From: Candidatus Methylomirabilota bacterium
GTDB taxonomy: Bacteria; Methylomirabilota; Methylomirabilia; Methylomirabilales; 2-02-FULL-66-22
Length of the DNA: 42,093 nucleotides
NCBI GenBank assembly: GCA_026387775.1
Contig: JAPLLC010000013.1
Location: 1-42,093, forward strand
Direction: 5' to 3'
The first letter of the stretch is position 1; each line of letters begins with the position of its first letter. This document shows, one piece after another, positions 1-9,099 of the stretch. A program made the translations under genes and the position numbers. The notes beneath the pieces were generated by a model. That model was given only the letters and a program-made list of their open reading frames with translations. It made no database searches and had not been told where the DNA came from.

Positions 1-99
1 GAAGGGTACGTCCACCGGATCGAGGCGGATCATCACCTCTCCCAGCGCCACCCCATCCCATTTGCACTGCTCCGCGGGTTTGATATTGAATGTTGCCAT
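1..99 (-). CDS. PfkB-family sugar kinase (2-keto-3-deoxygluconate kinase-like), N-terminal part only, runs off window edge
   Basis: Minus-strand frame from ATG at 99 reads MATFNIKPAEQCKWDGVALGEVMIRLDPVDVPF; the GEVMIRLDP motif is typical of PfkB sugar kinase N-termini. Confidence 0.7.
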   Translation of the reverse strand, partial: MATFNIKPAEQCKWDGVALGEVMIRLDPVDVPF

Positions 100-264
100 G
101 GCGCGCTACTCCTCCGTGAGAGTATCTGGATGGAATCACGACTGCGGATGCGCCGCCTCGCCACGTTCGTGGAGACGATCGCCTGTTGGATTCGGGGCGG
201 AGTAGATAAAGAACTCCGGGGCGTGTCAAATATCGAGGAGGACTGGCAGCACCCAGGAGACCGT

Positions 265-1773
265 TCAGTCGGGTTCCTCTTCGGCGAACTCGAGCCTCCT
301 GTTCCGGTACTGAGTCCACAACCCCCGTAAGATGACCCCGAATGCCAGCAGCATGAAGCCCAGGGCGATCGGGCGGTTGAAGAAGATCGCGTACGATCCC
401 GCGGAGATGGCGAGGGCCTGCTTGAGCGCGATCTCCAGCGGCTGCGCCAGGATCGTGGCCAGCACCACCGGGGCCAGGGGGAAGCCGAACTTGCGCATGA
501 GGTAGCCGATCATCCCGAAGAGCAGCGACATCCAGACGTCGAGCATCAGGAAGCGCACGCTGTAGGCGCCGATCAGCGAGAACACGGCGATCAGGGGCCC
601 CAGGATGGGGAAGGGGATGAAAGCGATCCGCGCCCAGAATCCGACCAGGGGGAGATTCAGCACCAGGAGCATGACGTTGCCGATGTACATGCTGGCGATG
701 ACGGACCAGACCAGTTGCGGCTGCTCCGTCCATAGCCGCGGGCCGGGCTGGATGCCGTACATCATGAGGGCGCCCAGCAGCATGGCCAGAGTCGGCCCCG
801 GCGGGATGCCGAGGGCCAGGAGCGGGATGAACTGCGCGCTGCTGCCGGCGTTGTTAGCCCCCTCCGGACCCGCCACCCCCTCCATGGCTCCCTTGCCGAA
901 CTTCTCCGGATGCTTGGAGAAGCGCTTCTCCACGTCGTAGGCCACGAAGGTGGACACCGCCGGCCCGCAGCCCGGCAGGAGCCCCATGAAGAAGCCGACG
1001 AAGGTGGAGCGGATCATGGTGACCCAGGTGTCCTTGATGTCCTGCCAGGTCGGGAGAAAGCTCTTGATCTTGGTGTCGTAGATATGGGTGATCTCTTTTT
1101 CCAGATTGACGAAGATCTCACCGAAGGCGAAAAGGCCGATGACCACGGCGATGAAGTTGACGCCGGCGATGAGCTGCGAGAAGCCGAAGGTGAGGCGGGT
1201 AGTCCCAGAGATGGGATCCATGCCCACCAGGCTGAACATCAGGCCGGCCAGCATGCCGGCCAGCCCCTTGAGCAGCGCCTTCTCCGACAGGCTTACCACC
1301 AGGCTCAGCGCCATGAACATCAGGGCGAAGTACTCGGGCGGGCCGAAGGCCAGCGCGACACCCGCCAGAGCGGGCGCGAAGAAGGTCACACCGATCAGGC
1401 TGAGCGTCCCGGCCACGAAGGAGGAGATGGCGGCGATGCCGAGGGCGGGGCCCGCACGGCCCTGCTTCGCCAGCTCGTAGCCGTCCAGGGCCGTCGGCAC
1501 GGAGGCGGCCTCTCCTGGAATGTTCACCACGATGGCCGTCGTTGACCCGCCGTACATGGCGCCATAATAGATGGCCGCCATCATGATGATGGCCGGCTCG
1601 GGGGGCAAGACGGTCGTGAGGGGGAGCAGGATGGCGATCCCCGAGGTGGGCCCGATCCCGGGAAGCACGCCGACCAGCGTGCCGATCAGGCTGCCGATGA
1701 ACGCGAAGAGCAGGTTGTATGGCGTGAGGGCGTTCCCGAATCCCTGCCCCAGGAGCTCCCACGAAAAGAGCAT
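265..1773 (-). CDS. tctA: Tripartite tricarboxylate transporter large permease (TctA family)
   Basis: 502 aa, many TM segments, GVLPGIGPTSGIAILLPLT and GLLPGCGPAVSTFVAYDVEKR motifs; adjacent to TctB- and TctC-like genes. Confidence 0.95.
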   Translation of the reverse strand: MLFSWELLGQGFGNALTPYNLLFAFIGSLIGTLVGVLPGIGPTSGIAILLPLTTVLPPEPAIIMMAAIYYGAMYGGSTTAIVVNIPGEAASVPTALDGYELAKQGRAGPALGIAAISSFVAGTLSLIGVTFFAPALAGVALAFGPPEYFALMFMALSLVVSLSEKALLKGLAGMLAGLMFSLVGMDPISGTTRLTFGFSQLIAGVNFIAVVIGLFAFGEIFVNLEKEITHIYDTKIKSFLPTWQDIKDTWVTMIRSTFVGFFMGLLPGCGPAVSTFVAYDVEKRFSKHPEKFGKGAMEGVAGPEGANNAGSSAQFIPLLALGIPPGPTLAMLLGALMMYGIQPGPRLWTEQPQLVWSVIASMYIGNVMLLVLNLPLVGFWARIAFIPFPILGPLIAVFSLIGAYSVRFLMLDVWMSLLFGMIGYLMRKFGFPLAPVVLATILAQPLEIALKQALAISAGSYAIFFNRPIALGFMLLAFGVILRGLWTQYRNRRLEFAEEEPD

Positions 1774-1803
1774 GTGGTCTGCACCCTTTCGGAATCAGCG
1801 GGC

Positions 1804-2274
1804 CTAGTAGAGCAGTTCCAGGGGACCCAGGGGGAAGCCGAGCCCGAGGAACTCGATAAACACGAAGTGGACCACCGCGGCGGTGATCACGCCCAAGAGG
1901 AGCGAAGCCCAGACCCGATAGTGGCCGAGATACCAGGAGAGTCCGGACACGAAAAGGGCGGTGCCGATGGGAAATCCCAGTGGATCCATGAGCCCCATGT
2001 AGAAGACCAGGGAGGCGAAAGCAACGGCGATCCGACGCCGTCCTCCCCAATCCGGCCACTGGACCAACACGGGATCGCCCTGGTACCGCAAGGCCAGCAC
2101 GACGATGCCCGCGCCGATGGCCAGGAGCCCCCAGCCGACCAGGGAGGGGAGGGTGCGGGGGTCGAGACTCTCCCCCGCCATCCCCTTGATTCCCCGCCCG
2201 GCAACCAGAGTGGCCGCACCGAGAAATGCCAGCAGACTCCCGGTGATCAGGTCCGCGGACTTGAGTGTTCGCAT
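1804..2274 (-). CDS. tctB: Tripartite tricarboxylate transporter small permease (TctB family)
   Basis: 156 aa small membrane protein between tctA and tctC. Confidence 0.9.
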   Translation of the reverse strand: MRTLKSADLITGSLLAFLGAATLVAGRGIKGMAGESLDPRTLPSLVGWGLLAIGAGIVVLALRYQGDPVLVQWPDWGGRRRIAVAFASLVFYMGLMDPLGFPIGTALFVSGLSWYLGHYRVWASLLLGVITAAVVHFVFIEFLGLGFPLGPLELLY

Positions 2275-2286
2275 GCGGTCTGCCCC

Positions 2287-3261
2287 TTACTTCTTGATGT
2301 CGGCGCCCTTGAGCGCCTCTTTCCAGAAGGCCTGCTGCCGCGCGATCTCGGCCTTGAACGCTTCAGCCCCCATGGTCCGAGAGACAAATCCGTCCTTGCG
2401 CATCTGCTCCTTGACCTCGGGGCTGTTGGCGATGTCCACGAATGCCTTCTGCAGTCTCTTGACGGCGTACTCCGGTGCCCCGGCCGGCAGCGCGACGCCG
2501 CGCGACACGCCCATCTCGTAGTCGAAGCCCATCTCCTTGAAGGTGGGAACATTCTCGAAGCCCGGGAACCGCTCCTTGGTGGCAAAGGCCAGCGGGATGA
2601 TCTGATCCCGCAGGCGGACCATGTCGTCGCTGTAGGCGGTGATGGCATCCACGTGGCCGCCCAGCAGGTTGGTGACCTGCGAGGCGGAGCCGCTGTGGGG
2701 GACAAACTGCATCTTGACCCCGGCATCCTTCTCCAGGTGAAGATGGAGGATGTGGGTGATGCTCCAGAGGGCCACGCCGCCGATGCTGACCTTGCTGGGG
2801 TTGGCCTTGGCCGCCGCGATCAGATCCTTGACGCTCTTGTAGGGACTGTCCTTCTTGACGGCCAGGGCCATGGGGGTGTACTGGAAGTCGCAAAGAGGGA
2901 TGAACTGTTCGGTCTTGTAGCCCACGTCCTGCATCAGCGGCTGCGTGACGATGGTGGGCAGGTTGGTGCCGGCAATCGTGTAGCCGTCGGGCTTGCTGCG
3001 CACGAACTGAGCCCACCCCACGGCCCCGCCCCCGCCCACCTTGTAGTCGATGACGATCTTCTGCCCCAGCGCCTTCTCGAGCAAGGGCTGCTGCAGCCGG
3101 GCGGTGCGATCCGACTGTCCGCCCGGATCCCAGACGACCAGGTAGGTGATCGGCTTGGTGGGATACCGTTCGGCCTCATTGCCGCGGGCGCACTCCCCGG
3201 AAGCTGCCACCGCCAGAACAACCAGCGCGACGAGCGACACAGCTAAGAACTTAGTCCGCAT
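2287..3261 (-). CDS. tctC: Tripartite tricarboxylate transporter substrate-binding protein (TctC/Bug family)
   Basis: Start re-set to MRTKFLAVSLVALVVLAVAASGECARG (signal peptide) preceded by GGAGGTGAATGGGCA; YPTKPITYLVVWDPGGQSDRTAR is typical of Bug proteins. Confidence 0.92.
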   Translation of the reverse strand: MRTKFLAVSLVALVVLAVAASGECARGNEAERYPTKPITYLVVWDPGGQSDRTARLQQPLLEKALGQKIVIDYKVGGGGAVGWAQFVRSKPDGYTIAGTNLPTIVTQPLMQDVGYKTEQFIPLCDFQYTPMALAVKKDSPYKSVKDLIAAAKANPSKVSIGGVALWSITHILHLHLEKDAGVKMQFVPHSGSASQVTNLLGGHVDAITAYSDDMVRLRDQIIPLAFATKERFPGFENVPTFKEMGFDYEMGVSRGVALPAGAPEYAVKRLQKAFVDIANSPEVKEQMRKDGFVSRTMGAEAFKAEIARQQAFWKEALKGADIKK

Positions 3262-3478
3262 TGCCCATTCACCTCCGTGTTGGTGAGGTACCAACCAGAC
3301 GGCCGAGTCCGATGCCCCCTCCTTCACACGCGCACGATTCAGTCTAGCGACCTGCCGGTTCCGCGGTCGGCCGCCAGGAGCATGTCGCAATCTGTGGGGG
3401 TGCGTCAAGGACCGTTGCAAAATCTTCCGATCCTGCGTCCCGCTGTCCGGTGTCCGACCCGGCTGCCCCGTGGGGCGC

Positions 3479-4240
3479 TCACACCATGTAGCTGCCGCCG
3501 TTGATGTCGATGCAGACCCCGTTGACGTAGCTGGCGTCGTCCGAGGCCAGGAAGGCGATGACCGTGGCCACCTCCTCCGGCATGGCCAGTCGGCGCAGCG
3601 GGAGCGCGGCGAGGATGGCGCGCTGCTCCTCCGGCGGGCGGGCCTCCCACTTGGCCTTCACTCGGGTAGTGAGGACCACGCTCGGCGCCACGCTGTTGAC
3701 GCAGATCCCGAAGGGGCCCAGCTCCACCGCCATGTGCTTGGTAAGCCCCAGGACGCCGGCCTTGGCGGCGCTGTACTGGGGGCCGGAGATGCGGCTGAAG
3801 TTGCGACCCGCGAAGGACGAGACGTTGACGATGCGCCCGGACTTCTGGGTCTTCATGACGGGGACGGCCGCGCGGATTGCCAGGAACGCCGATTTCAAGT
3901 TCAGGGCCACGGTGGTGTCCCAATCCGTCGGGGAGATGGTCTCGACCGGCATGGTAGGGGTCCCCATGCCCGCGTTGTTCACCAGGATGTCCAGCCGTCC
4001 CCACTCCTTCACCACCGCGCCGATCATGGCGTCGACCTGGGCGGGGTCCAGCACGTCGCAGGGAACGACCAGCGCGCGGCCTCCGGCGCTACGAATCCTG
4101 GCCGACACCTGCTCCAGGTCCGACACGGTGCGAGCGCTCAATGCCACCTGGGCGCCACGGCGCGCCAGGACTTCCGCCGTGGCTGCACCGATGCCGCGCG
4201 AGGCGCCGGTGACGAGAGCGACACGATCCTTCAGGCTCAT
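3479..4240 (-). CDS. SDR family NAD(P)-dependent oxidoreductase
   Basis: MSLKDRVALVTGASRGIGAATAEVLARRG, NNAG, YSAAKAG; GGAGGTGGCCTC RBS before ATG at 4240. Confidence 0.93.
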   Translation of the reverse strand: MSLKDRVALVTGASRGIGAATAEVLARRGAQVALSARTVSDLEQVSARIRSAGGRALVVPCDVLDPAQVDAMIGAVVKEWGRLDILVNNAGMGTPTMPVETISPTDWDTTVALNLKSAFLAIRAAVPVMKTQKSGRIVNVSSFAGRNFSRISGPQYSAAKAGVLGLTKHMAVELGPFGICVNSVAPSVVLTTRVKAKWEARPPEEQRAILAALPLRRLAMPEEVATVIAFLASDDASYVNGVCIDINGGSYMV

Positions 4241-4388
4241 GAGGCCACCTCCTGGTGTGTGATGGATATGACTGGGGTACACATTCTGTGAGGCTCTGAA
4301 TTCAACCTCTACCTCCGACCTGCGTCAAGGGGAAAGCGTCGATTGAATGGCCCAACAGTACGATTTCCGGCAGGACCAGCATTTGGTT

Positions 4389-4417
4389 TTGAATGGATCC
4401 GCGCGGGCGCGTATAAT
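4389..4417 (+). promoter_or_regulatory. Sigma70-type promoter for the downstream SDR gene
   Basis: TTGAAT (4389-4394), 17-nt spacer, consensus TATAAT (4412-4417), about 70 bp upstream of ATG at 4488. Confidence 0.6.
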
Positions 4418-4487
4418 CCTCCCACCTTGGACGCCGCAAGGGCGGCGACACGTTGAGGCGCTGTATATTGTGAAGATGGGGGACGCC

Positions 4488-5279
4488 ATGGATCTTGGCC
4501 TGAAGGGAAAGGCGGCCGTCGTGACGGCGTCCAGCCGCGGGATCGGCCGCGCGGCGGCGGAGGCCTTCGCCGTCGAGGGGGCCCGGATCTCCATGTGCGC
4601 GCGGACGGCGGCGGACGTGACGCAGGCCGCCGAGACGATCCGGGCCCGCACCGGGGCGCAGGTGCTGGCGCTGCGAGCGGACCTCACCCAGGCCGGAGAC
4701 ATCCAAGAGCTCGTCCGCCGCACCGTGGAGGCCTACGGGACGGTGGACATCCTGGTGAACAACGCCGGGGGCCCGCCCGCCGGGACCTTTGACGACATGA
4801 CCGATGCGGAATGGCAGGCGGCGTTCGAGCTCACGCTGCTCAGCACCGTCCGGCTCGTCCGCGCGGTGATTCCCCATATGCGACGGGCGGGAGGCGGTGC
4901 GATCATCAATCTGCAGTCGACCTCGGTGAAGGTGCCACTCGACAACCTGATCCTTTCCAACTCCATCCGGACCGGTGTCATCGGTCTGGCCAAGAGCCTG
5001 TCGATCGAGCTGGCCAAGGACAACATCCGGGTGAACAATGTGCTCCCGGGGGCGATCATGACGGACCGGCAGCGGCAGATGCTGGCCCTGCAGTCCAAGA
5101 AGTCCGGGCAGACCGTGGAAGAGGTCAGGCGCCTCAGAGAATCGAAAATCCCGCTTGGTCGCTTCGGGGAGCCCGAGGACCTGGCGGACATGATCGTGTT
5201 CCTGGCCTCGGATCGGGCCAAGTACATCACCGGGGTCACCGTGCAGGTGGATGGGGGGCTGGCCAGAAGCCTGATGTAG
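4488..5279 (+). CDS. SDR family oxidoreductase
   Basis: MDLGLKGKAAVVTASSRGIGRAAAEAF, NNAGGPP; start chosen at MDL. Confidence 0.92.
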   Translation: MDLGLKGKAAVVTASSRGIGRAAAEAFAVEGARISMCARTAADVTQAAETIRARTGAQVLALRADLTQAGDIQELVRRTVEAYGTVDILVNNAGGPPAGTFDDMTDAEWQAAFELTLLSTVRLVRAVIPHMRRAGGGAIINLQSTSVKVPLDNLILSNSIRTGVIGLAKSLSIELAKDNIRVNNVLPGAIMTDRQRQMLALQSKKSGQTVEEVRRLRESKIPLGRFGEPEDLADMIVFLASDRAKYITGVTVQVDGGLARSLM

Positions 5280-5415
5280 GCCTCTCCAGACACCCCGGGA
5301 CGCTCTGGTCGAGGTGAGGAGCGGGGTGCCATTTCCCGACTTTCGCCCCTCTGCTTGGGCTGCTATCCTCCAACCGCGTGCCGGCGTGGCTCTGTGAGCC
5401 GAGAAGTGGGCAAAT

Positions 5416-6084
5416 ATGAGCGCTGTCATCCAGCTCCCGATCTTTCCCCTCCCGGACGTGGTGCGGTTCCCGCACACCATGCTCCCCCTCCACGTCTTTG
5501 AGCCCCGCTACCGACAGATGGTGCAGGAGTGCCTGGCAGGGGATAGAAGGCTGGCCATGGCGCTGCTCAAGCCCGGCTGGGAGAAGGGCTACTACGGGCG
5601 GCCGCCGGTCCATCCGATTGCAGGTGCGGGGGAGATCGTCCAGCATGAGGAGCTTCCGGATGGACGGTTCAACATCTTGGTGCGAGGGACGATGCGGATC
5701 GGCATCACGACGGAGCTGCCGCCGAACAAGCCGTATCGAATCGTCCGCGCCCGGCCGCTGGCGGATCGGTATCCGGATGAGGACCCCGATTCGCTCGCGA
5801 CGCGGATCGAGCGCCTGAAGGTGTTCTATCTCAGAATGCTGGCCGAGATCCAGAAGGGGCAGGGAGAAATGGCGAGAATCTTCAGCGGAGTGAAGGATCC
5901 CGCCATCATCGTGGATCGGATCGCCGGGGCGGCCATCTCGGACACGGAGGCGCGCCAGCAGGTGCTGGAATGCGTGGAGGTTCCCGCGCGGATCTCCCTG
6001 GTGCAGGATTTCCTCGTCGGCATTCTCGCCCGCGTTTCCGACCGGAACACCCCCAGCGAACGAGGCTCCGGACGACAAAACTGA
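5416..6084 (+). CDS. LON peptidase substrate-binding (N-terminal) domain protein
   Basis: LPIFPLPDVVRFPHTMLPLHVFEPRYRQMV is the LON-SB domain motif; no ATPase or protease domain in 222 aa. Confidence 0.88.
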   Translation: MSAVIQLPIFPLPDVVRFPHTMLPLHVFEPRYRQMVQECLAGDRRLAMALLKPGWEKGYYGRPPVHPIAGAGEIVQHEELPDGRFNILVRGTMRIGITTELPPNKPYRIVRARPLADRYPDEDPDSLATRIERLKVFYLRMLAEIQKGQGEMARIFSGVKDPAIIVDRIAGAAISDTEARQQVLECVEVPARISLVQDFLVGILARVSDRNTPSERGSGRQN

Positions 6085-6106
6085 GCGCCTGCCGGGCAGA
6101 GGCGCT
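6084..6106. terminator. Putative bidirectional hairpin between convergent genes
   Basis: AGCGCCT (6084-6090) / AGGCGCT (6100-6106), perfect 7-bp stem, no T-tract. Confidence 0.35.
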
Positions 6107-6136
6107 ACGCGTGGGGACTTGGGCGAGCTTGCGGGC

Positions 6137-6910
6137 TTATGCGTGAGGGGCTTCAGGGTCTAGCGAGGATGGCCGTGGTCCGGCCAGGCCTCCAGGGTCC
6201 GGCTTGCGGAGGCTGCGGACATCCTCGATGATCCGCTCCATGTCGCGCACCCGCTCCGCCAATTTCTCCGCCAGCGGCTGGATCTCATCCAGGACGAGGT
6301 GTAGGTTTTCTGCCCCGTGGGCTCGCGTCATGAGCCGGACGACCTCCTCGACGTATATGGAGGCGGACGCCAGCGGCCGTTCCATCTCGTAGACGGCCGT
6401 GCTGATCGCTTCGGCGATGGCGTTCTGGCGCTCCCGTGTGAGTAGCTCTTCCTGCAGCCGGGTCACCGTCCGCAGCGTCTCTTCGATCCTTCGGTTCTTC
6501 TCCTCCAACTCCTTGCCCCGATCCTGGAGCGCCCGCTCCGACTGCTGCAGACGACGTCGCTCCGCGACCAGGAGGGAGATCGCGATCGAGCTCAGGGCGA
6601 AACCCAGGAAGCGGGAGGCCGCATCCCAGTAGGGAAACACGAGAGATGCCCGTGCGGGGGTCGTGTAGAGATCGACCGTCAGGTAGACGCATGCAGCCAA
6701 GATGGAATAGCCCAGGGACGCGCCCCAGGGCTCGACGAGGGCCAGCGAGACCAGGATGAGGATATAGAACGGGGCGGATGCGACCTGCGGCCCGGTGATG
6801 TAATCGAACCAGCCTGCCGTCAGCAAAAGAATGATCCACGCGACCTGTCGGGGGCCGCGCGGCATTGCGATTCGCTTGGCTTGCTTCTCCAGGAAAGCTA
6901 CAACCGGCAT
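6137..6910 (-). CDS. Membrane protein with coiled coil and degenerate histidine-kinase DHp-like region, no HATPase domain
   Basis: N-terminal TM helices, then coiled coil and AISTAVYEMERPLASASIYVEEV, which resembles an H-box with Tyr at the His position. Confidence 0.65.
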   Translation of the reverse strand: MPVVAFLEKQAKRIAMPRGPRQVAWIILLLTAGWFDYITGPQVASAPFYILILVSLALVEPWGASLGYSILAACVYLTVDLYTTPARASLVFPYWDAASRFLGFALSSIAISLLVAERRRLQQSERALQDRGKELEEKNRRIEETLRTVTRLQEELLTRERQNAIAEAISTAVYEMERPLASASIYVEEVVRLMTRAHGAENLHLVLDEIQPLAEKLAERVRDMERIIEDVRSLRKPDPGGLAGPRPSSLDPEAPHA

Positions 6911-7080
6911 GGTGACATCCCCAGCCTAGTGAAAGATCGCCGTCAACCGTCAGGGCGTCAGTTCCAGGCGATTTGGTATTGGACAGGCAAGAAGCCTCAA
7001 GATCATATTTCAGTCACTACCCCTTGTCAATTCGGTCTCGACCCTGATGACCCCGGAAGTCAACGGGGAAGCAGTAACAG

Positions 7081-7109
7081 GGGACCTGATGAATCGCATC
7101 ACAGGTCCC
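7081..7109. promoter_or_regulatory. Hairpin upstream of cupin gene
   Basis: GGGACCTG (7081-7088) / CAGGTCCC (7102-7109) perfect 8-bp stem. Confidence 0.35.
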
Positions 7110-7241
7110 AGGGTCGGCTGGTTTGTGATAAAGTCCAGCCATTGTCCGCCGAGGAGACGAACGAGACCTGCGGATGGCCGAATCGGATTCGGGTGGCCTG
7201 CCACCAAAGATGACCGAAGACAACCTCGAAAGGAGCGATTC

Positions 7242-7652
7242 ATGCCGGAAATCGAGCGGTACGCAACCGATGAGGAATTCAAGAGTCGGATCACCCATTA
7301 CCCTGATGTGCCCCTGAGCGAGCTTGTTCCTGGCACGACCAGCCACATCGTCCCGGGCGAGCGGGCGCTGGTGAGCTTCCTGACGATGTCGGCGAACTCC
7401 TTCTTCCCCCCTCATCGCCACGAAGCCGAGCAGATCATGATCGTGATTGACGGCCACATGGACGAAATCATCGAGGGCAAGCTTTACCGCGTGAAGAAAG
7501 GGGATGTGATCGTTCTGCCGTCGAATATCGAGCACGGCGGTCGAATCCGCGAGGTGGACTGCAAGGCCATCGACATCTTCTGCCCGCCCCGGATCGATTA
7601 CATCGAGAAGCATCGGAAAGCGCTCGAGGCGCAGAGGGCTCGCAAGCAATAG
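7242..7652 (+). CDS. Cupin domain-containing protein
   Basis: MPEIERYATDEEFKSR..., FPPHRHEAEQIMIVIDGHMDE, GDVIVLPSNIEHGG; AAGGAG RBS upstream. Confidence 0.88.
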   Translation: MPEIERYATDEEFKSRITHYPDVPLSELVPGTTSHIVPGERALVSFLTMSANSFFPPHRHEAEQIMIVIDGHMDEIIEGKLYRVKKGDVIVLPSNIEHGGRIREVDCKAIDIFCPPRIDYIEKHRKALEAQRARKQ

Positions 7653-7727
7653 TCCTGAAAATGACGACGATCGGGCGCGGCCCCACTCTGCGCAATACGT
7701 CCAGGCCACGCGAGCGGCCGCGCCCGA

Positions 7728-7919
7728 GAGCGTCTCAAGCCGAACGCCCGGCAGGTGAAGCCCCGACACGCATCGGACCGAATGCGGCTGGGACTGGTCC
7801 TGCTGGCCCACTGCTTCGCCTGGCGCGAGGCGTTGACGATCGTCCAGCCCGCGACCATCCTTCGCTGGCATCGCAAGGCCTTCCGCCTCTTCTGGCGCTG
7901 CTGGATGCCGATCTCATGA
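7728..7919 (+). pseudogene. Relic of an rve-type (integrase-core) IS transposase N-terminal region
   Basis: Frame reads ERLKPNARQVKPRHASDRMRLGLVLLAHCFAWREALTIVQPATILRWHRKAFRLFWRCWMPIS*; the ALxIVxPATxxRWHRxxFRLFWRW pattern is a recognisable transposase motif, truncated at both ends. Confidence 0.7.
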
Positions 7920-8024
7920 GTGCCACCTAAAGAAAGCAAGACGACGAACTCTCTCTTGCCTTTTCAGCACTCTTCATACCCCTAAACTGCAACCCTATTC
8001 TTCATGTCTTTAGGAAAGAATTTC

Positions 8025-8068
8025 TTGACAGGTTCTCATCGTCAGTGCTAAACGTTTCGCTAAACGTT
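8025..8068 (+). promoter_or_regulatory. Promoter with tandem LacI-type operators upstream of the LacI-family gene
   Basis: Consensus -35 TTGACA (8025-8030); direct repeat GCTAAACGTT at 8047-8056 and 8059-8068, first copy containing palindromic AAACGTTT, overlapping the expected -10/+1. Confidence 0.6.
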
Positions 8069-8082
8069 ACAGGGGAGAAGGA

Positions 8083-9099
8083 ATGGCTACGCTTCACGAT
8101 GTCGCTCACCTGGCCGGAGTCTCCACCGCCACGGTCTCGGCGACGATCAACGGGACTGCCATTGTCAGTCCCGCTCTCCAGGAGAAGGTTCGCAAGGCGG
8201 TCGCGGAGTTGGGGTACAATCCCGACGCGATCGCCAGGAGCCTGAAGACCGGGACGACCCGGACGCTCGGTCTGATCATCTCAGACATTGCAAACCCATT
8301 CTTCGCCGCTGTCATTCGGGGAATCGAGGACGTCGCCAACGAGCGGGGCTATGCACTGATGCTCTGCAATACCGACGAGCGGCCGGAGAAGGAGCGTGCA
8401 TACATGCAGCTCCTTCAATCGCGTCGGGTGGACGGCATGATCATGGCGCCGGTCGGGAAGCGCGAGGATTACGAGGACCTGGGCCGCGCGATGCCGGCCC
8501 CGGTCGTGTTCATCGATCGACGCGTCCCGGCCCAGGCAGACGCCGTGGTCGTCGACAATGTCCGCGGGGCGCGAGAGGCCGTCGGCTATCTTCTCGGCCT
8601 GGGACACCGTCGGATCGGGGTGATCAGCGGCCTTCCGCAGATCTCGACTTCGATAGAGCGGCTGGCGGGCTACCACCAGGCGCTGCACGAGGCCGGCCTG
8701 GAATCCGACCCGTTGCTCTTGAAGGTGGGCTACTCGAGGCTCGAGGGAGGGTATCGGGCCGCGCTGGAGCTCCTGGCGATGCCTGATCGCCCCACCGCGA
8801 TCTTCGCGAGCAACAATCTGATGGTCATCGGTCTCATGCGGGCAGTGGCAGAGCGGGGGCTCGCCTGTCCGGCCGCCGTGTCGGTCGTTGGCTTCGACGA
8901 TTTCGACTGGGCCTCCGTCTTCCAGCCGCGCCTGACCACCGTGGCGCAGCCGACGTACGAGATGGGGGTGAAGGCGGCCGAGCTCCTCTTCGCGCGAATG
9001 GGCGGGGAGCGGAACCGTGAGCGGCAGGAGATTGTCCTGGCCCCTCAGCTGATCATCCGGGATTCGTGCGCCGTGCCGCCGGAGGGAAGTGATGCCTGA
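8083..9099 (+). CDS. LacI family transcriptional regulator
   Basis: MATLHDVAHLAGVSTATVSATING HTH, GLIISDIANPFFAAVIRGIEDVANERGY. Confidence 0.96.
   Translation: MATLHDVAHLAGVSTATVSATINGTAIVSPALQEKVRKAVAELGYNPDAIARSLKTGTTRTLGLIISDIANPFFAAVIRGIEDVANERGYALMLCNTDERPEKERAYMQLLQSRRVDGMIMAPVGKREDYEDLGRAMPAPVVFIDRRVPAQADAVVVDNVRGAREAVGYLLGLGHRRIGVISGLPQISTSIERLAGYHQALHEAGLESDPLLLKVGYSRLEGGYRAALELLAMPDRPTAIFASNNLMVIGLMRAVAERGLACPAAVSVVGFDDFDWASVFQPRLTTVAQPTYEMGVKAAELLFARMGGERNRERQEIVLAPQLIIRDSCAVPPEGSDA

Noticed and set aside
1774-3246. 490-aa plus-strand ORF opposite tctB/tctC
   Set aside because: Antisense to TctB/TctC, repetitive H/G/D-rich composition, no domain recognised.
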